Shown piece after piece: positions 24,078-32,964 of a stretch of DNA of 64,000 bases. Source of the stretch: Ramlibacter sp. (GTDB lineage: Bacteria > Pseudomonadota > Gammaproteobacteria > Burkholderiales > Burkholderiaceae_C); the NCBI GenBank assembly GCA_019635435.1, contig JAHBZM010000001.1:372001-436000 (forward strand). Direction: 5' to 3'. Both the position numbers and the translations under genes were made by a program. The notes under the pieces are model-generated. The model was given only the letters and a program-made list of their open reading frames with translations, did no database searches and had not been told where the DNA came from. Each line of letters begins with the position of its first letter. The first letter of the stretch is position 1.

Positions 24078-24970
24078 TGTCCGCACGCGCTTCCGAACCC
24101 CGCGCCCCCGGCTTCTGGCCGCTGGCCCTGGTCTTCGCGGCCTTTGTGCTGTTCATTTACGGGCCCATGCTCACCATCTTCGTGTTGAGCTTCCAGGGGC
24201 CCGAGGGCGGGCTCACCTTCCCGCTGCGCGGACTCTCGCTGCACTGGTTCCACAAGCTCGCCGAAGGCCTGGGCACCGTGGACATTGGCGCCGCGTTCCG
24301 CCGCTCGCTGTTGCTGGGAGCGGTGGTCATGGGCTTCACGGTCGCGCTGTCCGTGCTCGCGGGCCTGGCGTTCCGCAAGAAGCTCGCCGGCGGCAATGCG
24401 CTGTTCTATGTCACCGTCGCCAGCCTGATCATGCCGTCCATCATCGTGTCGCTGGGCATTGGTCTGCAGTTCCGGCTGATCGACACCGGCCTCAAGGCCC
24501 TCTTCAACACCCTGGGCGCCACCGGCATGCTGGAGAATTACGGCACTGCGCTCGGCCTCATGACCTCGGCCCTGGGCGCCCACCTGACCTGGACCCTGCC
24601 CTTTGGCCTGCTGATCATGTTTGCCGTCTTCAACCGCTTCAACCCGGCCTACGAGGAAGCCGCGCGCGACCTTGGCGCCACGCCCTGGCAGACCTTCCGC
24701 CACGTGGTGCTGCCGCTGATCGGGCCCTCGGTGGTCGGCATCGGCATGTTCGGCTTCACCCTGTCATGGGATGAGATCGCACGCACCTCCCAGGCCATTG
24801 GCGACGTCAACACCCTGCCGCTGGAGCTGCAGGGCCTGACCTCCACCGTCACCACCCCGGCCATCTATGCGCTGGGCACCGTCACCACCATCGTCTCCTT
24901 TCTGGTCATGGGCCTGGCCGTGGGCCTGGCGATGTGGCTGGGCAAGCGGCAGCGGCGCAGCCAGTCATGA
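24077..24970 (+). CDS. ABC transporter permease (PotC-like)
   Basis: A 297-residue permease with about six helices and the EAA-like loop YEEAARDLGATPWQTFRHVVLP. Forms the second half of the membrane channel with the previous gene. Starts at an ATG that overlaps the previous stop (TGATG). Its own stop overlaps the GntR gene by 4 bp (ATGA), so the whole operon is tightly coupled. Confidence 0.93.
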   Translation: MSARASEPRAPGFWPLALVFAAFVLFIYGPMLTIFVLSFQGPEGGLTFPLRGLSLHWFHKLAEGLGTVDIGAAFRRSLLLGAVVMGFTVALSVLAGLAFRKKLAGGNALFYVTVASLIMPSIIVSLGIGLQFRLIDTGLKALFNTLGATGMLENYGTALGLMTSALGAHLTWTLPFGLLIMFAVFNRFNPAYEEAARDLGATPWQTFRHVVLPLIGPSVVGIGMFGFTLSWDEIARTSQAIGDVNTLPLELQGLTSTVTTPAIYALGTVTTIVSFLVMGLAVGLAMWLGKRQRRSQS

Positions 24971-25674
24971 CCGACAGCATCACGCCGCTGACCGACAGCG
25001 ACATTTACGAGCGGGTCATCTCCGCCATCCTGGACCACCGGCTGCCGCCCGGCACCAAACTGGTCGAGGACAAGCTGGCCACCGCCTTTGGGGTGTCTCG
25101 CACCCGCATCCGCCCGGTGCTGGTGCGTCTGGCCAATGAGCAGGTGGTCACGCTCACGCCCAACCGCGGCGCCACCATTGCCCAGCCCAGCGAGCAGGAA
25201 GCGCGCGAGGTGTTCGAGGTGCGCCGCCTGATCGAGCCCACGCTGGTCACGCTGTTCATCGAGCGCGCCAGCGCCGACGACATGGCGCGCCTCAAGCACT
25301 GCATCGACGAGGAAGAGGCCGCGCGCCTGGCCGGCGACATGCGCCGCGCCATCCGGCTGGCCGGCGACTTCCACCTGCTCATCGCCGAGCGCGCGGGCCA
25401 CCAGACGCTGGGGCGCATCCTGCGCGAGTTGACCTCGCGCACGTCGCTGATCCTCATGACCTACAGTGCCTCGCATGCGCGCGAACGCGAGGAGGCCACG
25501 GCCTGCGGCTGCCGCGAGCACCTGGCCCTGCTGGACGCCATCCGCCTGCGTGACACGGCCGAGGCGGCCCTGCGCATGCGCGACCACCTCACGCGGCTGG
25601 AGTCGCAGCTGCGCTTCACACCGCCCGAGCATGCGGCGCCCGACCTCTCCCGCCTGTTTGGCGCCGCGGCCTGA
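24967..25674 (+). CDS. GntR-family regulator (FCD domain)
   Basis: A 235-residue regulator. The N-terminal winged helix contains LPPGTKLVEDKLATAFGVSRTRIRPVLVRL; the C-terminal FCD domain has a likely metal-ligand pattern (Asp, then His residues in AGDFHLLIAERAGH and CREHLALLDAI). The ligand is probably the transported compound or its breakdown product. It likely acts on the 35-bp palindrome at 20736-20770 to control its own operon. An earlier in-frame start at 24934 lies inside the permease gene and is rejected. Confidence 0.9.
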   Translation: MTDSITPLTDSDIYERVISAILDHRLPPGTKLVEDKLATAFGVSRTRIRPVLVRLANEQVVTLTPNRGATIAQPSEQEAREVFEVRRLIEPTLVTLFIERASADDMARLKHCIDEEEAARLAGDMRRAIRLAGDFHLLIAERAGHQTLGRILRELTSRTSLILMTYSASHAREREEATACGCREHLALLDAIRLRDTAEAALRMRDHLTRLESQLRFTPPEHAAPDLSRLFGAAA

Positions 25675-25711
25675 GCATGCCGGCCCTCACGCTCCTCCGC
25701 TGACCGCGCCC

Positions 25712-26461
25712 ATGCGCCAGCTGCTGGTCATCAACCCGAACACCTCGACCTCGGTCAGCGCGCTGCTGCAAACCCACATTCAAACGGCGGCCGGGCTGCA
25801 TGTGCAGGTGCATACGGTCACGGCGCGATTTGGCGCGCCCTACATCGCCGACGAAGCCAGTTACGCGGTGGCCGCCCATGCCGCGCTTGACGCCTGGGCC
25901 ACATCGCTGGCCGCGGCTGACCGCCCCCACCCCGACGCGGTGCTGATCGGCTGCTTTGGCGACCCGGGCTTGCTCGCGCTGCGCGAAAGCAGCCCGGTGC
26001 CCGTGACGGGCCTGGCAGAGGCCGCCTTTGTGGAAGCCGCGCGCCACGGGCGCTTCGCCATCGTGACCGGCGGTGCGCGCTGGGGCCCCATGCTGCAGCG
26101 CCTGGCGCAGGCTTTGGGCTACGCACCGCAGCTGGCCGGCATCCACACCGTCATTCCCACGGGTGCCGAACTGGCGGCCAACCCGGCCGCCGCTCGCGCG
26201 CTTCTGGCCGACGCCTGCCGGGACGCGGCGCGTCAGATGGACGTGCAGGCCGTGATCCTGGGCGGAGCCGGCCTGGCCGGCATGGCCGCAGACATCCAGC
26301 CCGGCATCGCCACTCCGTTGATCGACAGCGTGCTGGCCGGCGCCCGCTGGGCCCTGCGCAGCCACACCCCCCCGCCACCCCGCTCCACGCCGGGCTTCGA
26401 CATCCCCTGGGAACATCTGTCCCCCGAGCTCACCGCACTGGGCCTGCAGGCCGGGCCCTGA
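25712..26461 (+). CDS. aspartate/glutamate/hydantoin racemase-family protein, one catalytic Cys missing
   Basis: A 249-residue protein. The start MRQLLVINPNTSTSVS is typical of the hydantoin/Asp-Glu racemase superfamily. The first catalytic cysteine is present (IGCFGDPGL, Cys81). The second motif, normally LGCAGM, reads VILGGAGLAG, so the cysteine is replaced by Gly185. Two-base racemisation is therefore doubtful; it might do a one-base reaction such as decarboxylation or isomerisation. It lies 37 bp after the GntR gene and likely belongs with the transporter. Confidence 0.85.
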   Translation: MRQLLVINPNTSTSVSALLQTHIQTAAGLHVQVHTVTARFGAPYIADEASYAVAAHAALDAWATSLAAADRPHPDAVLIGCFGDPGLLALRESSPVPVTGLAEAAFVEAARHGRFAIVTGGARWGPMLQRLAQALGYAPQLAGIHTVIPTGAELAANPAAARALLADACRDAARQMDVQAVILGGAGLAGMAADIQPGIATPLIDSVLAGARWALRSHTPPPPRSTPGFDIPWEHLSPELTALGLQAGP

Positions 26462-26515
26462 TGCTTGAGAATCGTTGCTCCGACCCCAGTTAATGGGGCT
26501 GAAGGAGCGACCGTC

Positions 26516-27379
26516 ATGACCCCCGCCACGTCCACCCCCGTCACCCAGCCCCGCCGCGCCGAGCGGCTCGTCACCGGCCAGCCCACCAGCGACGGCGCGG
26601 GTGTCAAGCTCACACGCGTGCTCACGCAAGACCTGCAGCAGCGGCTGGACCCTTTCCTGATGCTGGACAACTTCGCCAGCGACAACCCCGACGACTACGG
26701 CGCCGGCTTTCCCAGCCACCCGCACCGCGGCTTCGAGACCGTGAGCTACATGCTCACCGGCAACATGCGCCACAAGGACAGCGCCGGCCATGAAGGCCTG
26801 ATCACCGATGGCGGCGTGCAATGGATGACGGCCGGGCGCGGCGTGATCCACAGCGAAATGCCCGAGCAGAAAGACGGCGTGATGGAGGGTTTCCAGCTCT
26901 GGCTCAATCTGCCGGGCAAGGAAAAGATGTGCGCGCCCTGGTACCGCGACATCCAGAGCCCCGAGATCCCCGAGGTCGTCACCTCCGAAGGGGTCACCGT
27001 TCGCGTGATCGCCGGTGAGGCCGCGGGCGTGACGGGTGCCATGCAACGCGAGCACACCGAGCCGCTGTACCTGGACATCCACTTCCCCGAGGGCGGTGGC
27101 CGCTTCAGCCAGGCCTTGCCCGCCGGGCACAACGCGTTTGTCTACGTGTACCGCGGTGACGTGGACGTGGCCGGCACCGCCGTGGCGCGCCAGCGCATGG
27201 CCATCCTGGCCAATGAGGGCGACGGGGTCACCCTTTCGGCCAGCGGCCCGGCCCGCGCGCTGCTCATTGCCGGCAAGCCGCTGCGCGAGCCCATCGCGCA
27301 GTACGGCCCGTTCGTCATGAACACCCGTGACGAGCTGATCCAGGCCGTGGAAGACTTCCAGAACGGCCGGCTGGCCTGA
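26516..27379 (+). CDS. pirin family protein (bicupin)
   Basis: A 287-residue bicupin. The N-terminal cupin has the metal-binding set PSHPHRGFETVSYML and the HSE motif in VIHSEMP typical of pirins; a pirin C-terminal domain follows. Pirins are Fe-binding; some have quercetinase activity, others are regulators. GAAGGAGCG precedes the ATG at 26516. A short hairpin (26484-26498, CCCCA/TGGGG) separates it from the racemase-like gene, so it may be an independent unit. Confidence 0.92.
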   Translation: MTPATSTPVTQPRRAERLVTGQPTSDGAGVKLTRVLTQDLQQRLDPFLMLDNFASDNPDDYGAGFPSHPHRGFETVSYMLTGNMRHKDSAGHEGLITDGGVQWMTAGRGVIHSEMPEQKDGVMEGFQLWLNLPGKEKMCAPWYRDIQSPEIPEVVTSEGVTVRVIAGEAAGVTGAMQREHTEPLYLDIHFPEGGGRFSQALPAGHNAFVYVYRGDVDVAGTAVARQRMAILANEGDGVTLSASGPARALLIAGKPLREPIAQYGPFVMNTRDELIQAVEDFQNGRLA

Positions 27380-27416
27380 TCGGACAAGCCGGGTCGGGCC
27401 GAGCCAGGGCGGCGAC

Positions 27417-27971
27417 TTACGCCGCCAGCTTCAACGGCGTGCGCAACGCGACCTTGGGGAAGTCCACCGCCGTCTGTGCAATGTGGTTGGTGTAGTTCGT
27501 GTAGATGTTCAGCGCCACGCTGCCGATCACTTCCAGCACGCCAGCGTCGCCCAGCACCTCACGCGCCGCGGCAAATTCGGCATCGCTGATCAGGCCGCGC
27601 TGCTGCACGATCTGGCGGGCCAGGGCGGCAATGGCCTGCTCGCGCGGCGTGGTGCCATGGCCATCACGGGCGGCGGCAATGCTGGCATCGCTCAAACCCG
27701 CGCCCTTGCCCAGCACATGGTGGGCGGCCAGGCAGTACTCGCACTGGTTGGCTTCGGCGGCGGCCAGGGCCACCAGTTCACGCTCACCGGCGCTCAACTC
27801 GCCGCTGCCCAGGGCTTCAGCCATGGCCAGGTAGGCCTTGAGGGCGGCAGGCGCGTGGGCCCAGGTGGCCATCATGCCGGGGACGATGCCCAGCTTGGAC
27901 TTGACGGCGGCCAGCAAAGGGGCCGAGGCGGCGGGGGTGTTGGCGACGGTGACGGGGGAAATACGGGTCAT
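27417..27971 (-). CDS. carboxymuconolactone decarboxylase/AhpD-like protein
   Basis: A 184-residue helical protein. The CMD/AhpD redox motif reads NQCEYCLAAHH, with CxxC at residues 77 and 80 and His84. Such proteins are alkylhydroperoxidase-like thiol enzymes. The start at 27971 is preceded by a GGAGC ribosome-binding site. It is divergent from an AraC regulator with a 25-bp palindrome in the shared 117-bp region, a common pairing in which the regulator controls the peroxidase-like gene. Confidence 0.9.
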   Translation of the reverse strand: MTRISPVTVANTPAASAPLLAAVKSKLGIVPGMMATWAHAPAALKAYLAMAEALGSGELSAGERELVALAAAEANQCEYCLAAHHVLGKGAGLSDASIAAARDGHGTTPREQAIAALARQIVQQRGLISDAEFAAAREVLGDAGVLEVIGSVALNIYTNYTNHIAQTAVDFPKVALRTPLKLAA

Positions 27972-28043
27972 GGAAAGCTCCTGGAGGCTAGGGGTTAAAG
28001 ACGCACGCCTTGCTGGCGTGGACCCGACTTTGCGCCCTCAAAT

Positions 28044-28068
28044 TGGATGAAAAGTGACTTTTAATCCA
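28044..28068. promoter_or_regulatory. 25-bp interrupted palindrome between CMD and AraC genes
   Basis: TGGAT-g-AAAAGT-g-ACTTTT-a-ATCCA, centred on 28056, 21 bp before the AraC start. Eleven of twelve base pairs match around the central base. A likely regulator-binding site for the divergent pair; which protein binds is not known. Confidence 0.5.
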
Positions 28069-28088
28069 TTGAAAACTACACTTCGTCC

Positions 28089-28985
28089 ATGCCGTCCGCA
28101 TCCACTGCCCCCACTGACCGTCTTTCGCCCCTGCTGCAGCACTTCCATGTGCGCACCCGCATGTTCCACAGCGGCCCTCTGTGCGGCACCACCGCCTTTT
28201 ATGACGGGCCGGACCTGGGCTATCTCCATGTACTGCGCGCCGGCACGGTGCAGGTGGCGCATTACGGCGATTCGTCGCCTTTGGGCAGCACCCGGCTGAG
28301 CGAGCCCACGCTGCTGTTCTACCCGAGCGCCGCGCCCCACCGCTTCATCACCCCCACCGACCGCAGCACCCACATGGTGTGCGCCACCGTGCGCTTCGAC
28401 GCCGGGCCGGCGCACCCGGTGGCCGCCGTGCTGCCGCCCCTGTGCCTGGTGCCGCTGGCCAGCGTGCCGGGCCTGGCCCGCACCGTGGAGGCCCTGTTTG
28501 CCGAGGCCATGCCCGAGGACAGCGCGGCTCCCGCCTGTGGCCGCCAGCTGGTTTGCGACCGCCTGTTCGACGCTCTGCTGGTGCAGCTGCTGCGCTGGCT
28601 GATTGACCACCGACCGGACGACCCCAGCGGCGCTCCCAGCCAGGACCTGCTGGCCGGGCTGGCCCACCCCCAGCTGGCCCGCGCTTTCAATGCCATGCAT
28701 GGCGAGCCGGGCATGCCGTGGGACTTGCCGCGTCTGGCCGACGTAGCCGGCATGTCGCGCAGCAGCTTTGCCGCCACCTTTCACCGCGTGGTCGGCGCCA
28801 CGCCGGCCGACTACCTGGCCCGCTGGCGCATGGTATTGGCAGGGCAACGGCTGGCGCGCGGCGAGCCACTCAAGCAAGTGGCGTTGCAGTTGGGCTACAG
28901 CAGTGCCTCGGCCCTGTCACGGGCTTTCGCGGCACACCATGGGCAAACGCCAAGGGCCTGGCGCCAACAGCAAGACGTCGCTTGA
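28089..28985 (+). CDS. AraC-family regulator (cupin-type sensor)
   Basis: A 298-residue protein. An N-terminal cupin-like ligand-binding domain is followed by two AraC-type HTH motifs near the C-terminus (LADVAGMSRSSFAATFHRVV; QVALQLGYSSASALSRAFAA). This type (AraC-binding-like/cupin_6) usually sits next to an oxidoreductase or AhpD gene, as here. Converges on the RraA-like gene with a 5-bp gap. Confidence 0.92.
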   Translation: MPSASTAPTDRLSPLLQHFHVRTRMFHSGPLCGTTAFYDGPDLGYLHVLRAGTVQVAHYGDSSPLGSTRLSEPTLLFYPSAAPHRFITPTDRSTHMVCATVRFDAGPAHPVAAVLPPLCLVPLASVPGLARTVEALFAEAMPEDSAAPACGRQLVCDRLFDALLVQLLRWLIDHRPDDPSGAPSQDLLAGLAHPQLARAFNAMHGEPGMPWDLPRLADVAGMSRSSFAATFHRVVGATPADYLARWRMVLAGQRLARGEPLKQVALQLGYSSASALSRAFAAHHGQTPRAWRQQQDVA

Positions 28986-28990
28986 ACGCG

Positions 28991-29707
28991 TCAGCGGCCC
29001 TTGGCCTGGCGCCACGCGGCGAACTGGTCCCTGGTCTGCGGGTCGGTCGCCGGGTACAGGCCGATGATGCTACGGCCACCCAGCACCTCTTCGGTCACAA
29101 AGTCTTCAAACGCGGTCATCTCCACCGCCTCTGCGGCCACCTCGTCGGCCAGGTGGGCCGGGATGACAAATACACCCTCGCGGTCGCCCACCACCACGTC
29201 ACCTGGCCACACGGCCACGTCGCCACAACCGATGGGCACGTTGATGTCCAGCGCCTGGTGCAACGTGAGGTTGGTGGGCGCAGAGGGGCGCTGGTGGTAG
29301 GTGGGGAAGTTCATCACCGCCATCTCGGGCGAATCGCGGAAGCCACCATCGGTCACAGCCCCCGCGCAGCCCTTGACCATCAGGCGTGAAATCAGGATCG
29401 AGCCCGCCGACGCGGCGCGCGCATCCTTGCGGCTGTCAAACACCATCACGGCGCCCGCGGGGCATTGCTCCACCGCCACACGCTGCGGGTGGTGGCGGTC
29501 CTGGAACACGGTGATGGGGTTCAGGTCCTCGCGCGCCGGGATGTAGCGCAGCGTGAAGGCCTCGCCCACCATGTTGGGCAGATTGGGGTTGAGCGGTCGC
29601 ACGTCCTGGATGAACTGGTTGCGCAGGCCGCGCTTGTACAGCGCGGTGCACAGGGTGGCGGTGCTCACGGTCATGAGCTTGGCACGGGTGTCGGGGTTCA
29701 GTGGCAT
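28991..29707 (-). CDS. RraA-family protein in a sugar-acid operon
   Basis: A 238-residue protein of the RraA/4-hydroxy-4-methyl-2-oxoglutarate aldolase family. Core elements: GCAGAVTDGGFRDS (the DGG/R substrate and metal region) and GDVVVGDREGVFVIP. It lacks any RNase E context. Last gene of the operon with a dehydratase, an aldehyde dehydrogenase and a Bug protein, so it probably acts as a lyase/aldolase or dehydratase-like step on a 2-keto-3-deoxy acid rather than as an RNase regulator. That role is inference. Confidence 0.85.
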   Translation of the reverse strand: MPLNPDTRAKLMTVSTATLCTALYKRGLRNQFIQDVRPLNPNLPNMVGEAFTLRYIPAREDLNPITVFQDRHHPQRVAVEQCPAGAVMVFDSRKDARAASAGSILISRLMVKGCAGAVTDGGFRDSPEMAVMNFPTYHQRPSAPTNLTLHQALDINVPIGCGDVAVWPGDVVVGDREGVFVIPAHLADEVAAEAVEMTAFEDFVTEEVLGGRSIIGLYPATDPQTRDQFAAWRQAKGR

Positions 29708-29731
29708 GGGAGATTCAGGAATAAATACGGA

Positions 29732-31471
29732 TCAGTAAATGACCGGCTCGGGCACGGGGGCGCCAAAAGAGGTTTCAAGGTAGTCAAAGTCGCAACCCTT
29801 GTCGGCCTGCAGGATGTGCTGGCTGAACATATAGCCATAGCCGCGTTCGAAGCGCTTGGGCGGGGGCACCCAGGCAGCCTGGCGCGTCGCCATTTCAGCG
29901 TCGGTGATGTCCAGGTGGATGCGGCGGTTGGGCACGTCCACGGTGATCAGGTCACCATTGCGCACCAGCGCCAGCGGGCCACCCACGTAGGCCTCGGGCG
30001 ACACATGCAGCACGCAGGCGCCGTAGCTGGTGCCGCTCATGCGCGCGTCGCTGATGCGCATCATGTCGCGCACGCCCTGCTTCACCAACTTGGTGGGGAT
30101 GGGCACCATGCCCCACTCGGGCATGCCGGGGCCGCCCTGGGGCCCGGCGTTGCGCAGGATCAGCACATGGTCTTTGGTGACGTCCAGGTCCGGGTCGTCA
30201 ATCGCCAGCTTCAGGCTGGGGTAGTCGTCAAACACCATGGCCGGTCCGGTGTGGTGCAGCAGCCCGGGGCTGCAGGCGCTGGGCTTGATCACGCAGCCGT
30301 CGGGCGCCAGGTTGCCGCGCAGCACGGCCAGTGCGCCTTCCTTGTAGATGGCGTTGTTCAGCGGGCGGATCACGTCGTCGTTGTAAACCTCGGCGCCCTG
30401 CAGGTTCTCGCCCACGGTCTGGCCGGTGACGGTCATGGCGTCCAGGTGAAGCAGGCCGCCGTCGGCCAGGGTCTTCATCAGCCCCTTCATGCCACCGGCG
30501 TAGTAAAAATCTTCCATCAGGTACTGGTCGCCGCTGGGCCGGATGTTGGCGATCACCGGCACCTTGCGGCTGAACGCGTCAAAGTCGTCCAGCGTCACCG
30601 GGTGGCCGGCGCGGCGCGACATGGCCACGAGGTGAATGATGGCGTTGGTCGAACAGCCCTCGGCCATGGCCACGGTGATGGCGTTCTCGAAATTCTTGCG
30701 GCTCAGCACCTTGGCGGGCGTCAGGTCGTCCCACACCATGTCCACGATGCGGCGGCCGCAATGCGTGGCCATGCGCTGGTGGTTGGCGTCCACGGCCGGG
30801 ATGCTCGATGCCCCCGGCAGCGTCAGGCCCAGCGCCTCGGCAATGCCCATCATCGTGGCGGCCGTGCCCATCACCATGCAGGTGCCGGCGCTGCGGGCAA
30901 TGCCGCCTTCAATCTCCATCCACTGCGTCTGGCTGATGTTGCCCGCCCGCCGCTCGTCCCAGTACTTGAAGGCGTCGGAGCCCGAGCCCAGGGTCTTGCC
31001 CTTCCAGTTGCCGCGCAGCATGGGGCCGGCGGGCAGGTAGATGCAGGGCAGGCCCATGGACAGCGCGCCCATCACCAGCCCCGGCGTGGTCTTGTCGCAG
31101 CCGCCCATCAGCACCGCGCCGTCCACCGGGTGGCTGCGCAGCAACTCCTCGGCCTCGATGGCCAGCAGGTTGCGGTACAGCATGGTGGTGGGCTTGACGA
31201 AGTTCTCGGCCAGCGAGATCGCCGGCAGCTCGATCGGGAAGCCCCCGGCCTGCAGAATGCCGCGCTTGACTTCCTCCACGCGCTGCTTGAAGTGCGAGTG
31301 GCAGTTGTTGATGTCGCTCCAGGTATTGAGGATGGCGATCACCGGCCTGCCTGCCCAGTCGGCATGGTCGTAGCCCATCTGCATGGCACGCGAACGGTGA
31401 CCGAAGGAGCGGAAGTCATCAGGCGCAAACCAGCGCGCGCTGCGCAGGTTCTGGGGGAGTTTTCGGGTCAT
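29732..31471 (-). CDS. IlvD/Edd-family sugar-acid dehydratase (L-arabinonate dehydratase-like)
   Basis: A 579-residue protein. Fe-S ligands are visible: INNCHSH (Cys57), GGCDKTTP (Cys125) and GTCMVM (Cys198). The overall sequence resembles L-arabinonate/D-xylonate dehydratases rather than true IlvD. It removes water from an aldonic acid to give a 2-keto-3-deoxy acid. The start is the ATG at 31471 (MTRKLPQNLR); a longer frame from 31543 overlaps the upstream gene. A 16-bp gap to the aldehyde dehydrogenase shows an operon. Confidence 0.92.
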   Translation of the reverse strand: MTRKLPQNLRSARWFAPDDFRSFGHRSRAMQMGYDHADWAGRPVIAILNTWSDINNCHSHFKQRVEEVKRGILQAGGFPIELPAISLAENFVKPTTMLYRNLLAIEAEELLRSHPVDGAVLMGGCDKTTPGLVMGALSMGLPCIYLPAGPMLRGNWKGKTLGSGSDAFKYWDERRAGNISQTQWMEIEGGIARSAGTCMVMGTAATMMGIAEALGLTLPGASSIPAVDANHQRMATHCGRRIVDMVWDDLTPAKVLSRKNFENAITVAMAEGCSTNAIIHLVAMSRRAGHPVTLDDFDAFSRKVPVIANIRPSGDQYLMEDFYYAGGMKGLMKTLADGGLLHLDAMTVTGQTVGENLQGAEVYNDDVIRPLNNAIYKEGALAVLRGNLAPDGCVIKPSACSPGLLHHTGPAMVFDDYPSLKLAIDDPDLDVTKDHVLILRNAGPQGGPGMPEWGMVPIPTKLVKQGVRDMMRISDARMSGTSYGACVLHVSPEAYVGGPLALVRNGDLITVDVPNRRIHLDITDAEMATRQAAWVPPPKRFERGYGYMFSQHILQADKGCDFDYLETSFGAPVPEPVIY

Positions 31472-31487
31472 GGGGAAAGCTTGGTTT

Positions 31488-32960
31488 TCAACAGGGTTTG
31501 CCACGGTAAGCCAAAAGCCAGGCGGGCGCATCCTGCAAGGCAACGGGGCGCAGAAAGCGGTCCAGCGCCGCGTCGCCCACCGAGGTGCTCATGGGCTGGG
31601 TGGACGAGGGCCAGGGGCCGCCATGCTGCTGGGCCGCCGTCACCGCCACGCCCGTGGGCACACCGGCAAACAGCACCCGCCCGGCGATGGCCATGGCGCC
31701 ACGCACCAGGGCCCGCGCGTCGGCAGTCTCCTGCGCCACTCCCCACAGCGTCACGGTCAGGCTGCCGCCCACGGCGGCCAGCACCTGCAGCGCCCGCGCC
31801 ACCGAGCCAGCGCGCACCACCAGCGCCGCCGGGCCAAACACCTCGTCGTGCAGCGCGGCATTGGCGATGAACGTGGCCGCATCCACCTGCGCGAGGAAGG
31901 GATGGGGCGCGGGGCCGTCGCGCTTGTCGCTCACCAACGCGGTGGCGCCTGCGGCCAACACGGCGGCCGTGCCGGCATCAAAAGCGCGGCGCATGCCCGC
32001 CGTGAGCATGGCATGCGGAGCTTGTTTGGCCAGCTCCACGGTCAGTTGCTGCACAAAGGCGTCGCTGGCCGGGTCGTCCAGCAGCACGATCACGCCGGGG
32101 CTGGTGCAGAACTGCCCGCAGCCCAGGCTGATGGAACCCGCCAGGGTGGCGGCCAGCTCGCTGCCACGCGCGGCCAGCTCGGCGGGCAGGGCCACCACCG
32201 GGTTGACCGAGCCCAACTCGCCATAAAACGGAACCGGGCGCGGGCGGGCATTGGCCAGCGCCTGCAGCGCTGCACCGCCACGGGTCGAGCCGGTAAAGGC
32301 GCCCGCGGCGATCAAGGGGTGGCGAATCAGCTGGGCGCCCACTTCGTTGCCACCGCCCTGCACCATGCCGATCAGGCCTGCGGGCAAGCCCTGCGCCGCC
32401 AGCACCCGCTGCATCAGACCGTGCACCCGCAGTGAAGTGAGCGGGTGGCCCGCATGGGCCTTGATCACCAGCGAACAGCCGGCCGCCAGTGCCGAGGCCG
32501 TATCGCCACCAGGCACCGAGAACGCGAACGGGAAGTTGCTGGCCGCGAACATGGCCACCGGGCCCAGCGGCACGCGCAGCCGGGCCATGGCTGGGTGACC
32601 TGCAGGGGGCGCACCGGCCACGGCCGGGTCGTCCAGCACCCCAAAGGGCGCGCCGCCCTCGGCCAGGTCGGCAAACCGGCGCAACTGATACGCCGTGCGG
32701 TCCAGTTCGCCATTCAGGCGCGCCGGGCCCAGTGCGGTCTCGTCGTCAGCCAGGGCCACCAGCGCTTCGCGGTCGGCCTCGAGCGCGCTGGCCAGGCCGC
32801 GCAGCAAGGCGGCGCGGGTCGCACCGTCGCTGGCGGACCAGCCCGCGAAGGCATCAGCCGCCGCCTGTACGGCGGCGTCAATCTGATCAGGGGTGGAGGC
32901 GGCCAGCGCCTCACCCAGAGGTTCGCCCGTACGGGCGCGAACGGCTTGCAACACGGTCAT
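31488..32960 (-). CDS. NADP-dependent aldehyde dehydrogenase (2,5-dioxovalerate/alpha-ketoglutaric semialdehyde type)
   Basis: A 490-residue ALDH. The catalytic cysteine lies in GCGQFCTSPG; the catalytic Glu in YGELGSVNP and the nucleotide-binding FTGSTRGG are present. The branch with GQFCTSPG is typical of 2-oxoglutarate semialdehyde dehydrogenases in pentonate and glucarate pathways. It would convert the dehydratase-pathway product to 2-oxoglutarate. Four bases separate it from the Bug gene upstream. The final acceptor specificity is inferred from context. Confidence 0.92.
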   Translation of the reverse strand: MTVLQAVRARTGEPLGEALAASTPDQIDAAVQAAADAFAGWSASDGATRAALLRGLASALEADREALVALADDETALGPARLNGELDRTAYQLRRFADLAEGGAPFGVLDDPAVAGAPPAGHPAMARLRVPLGPVAMFAASNFPFAFSVPGGDTASALAAGCSLVIKAHAGHPLTSLRVHGLMQRVLAAQGLPAGLIGMVQGGGNEVGAQLIRHPLIAAGAFTGSTRGGAALQALANARPRPVPFYGELGSVNPVVALPAELAARGSELAATLAGSISLGCGQFCTSPGVIVLLDDPASDAFVQQLTVELAKQAPHAMLTAGMRRAFDAGTAAVLAAGATALVSDKRDGPAPHPFLAQVDAATFIANAALHDEVFGPAALVVRAGSVARALQVLAAVGGSLTVTLWGVAQETADARALVRGAMAIAGRVLFAGVPTGVAVTAAQQHGGPWPSSTQPMSTSVGDAALDRFLRPVALQDAPAWLLAYRGKPC

Positions 32961-32964
32961 GCGT

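Noticed and set aside
29465..31870. An 801-codon plus-strand frame across the dehydratase gene
   Set aside because: Antisense shadow; the minus strand holds a full dehydratase with its Fe-S cysteines, and the plus frame has no domain and skewed composition.
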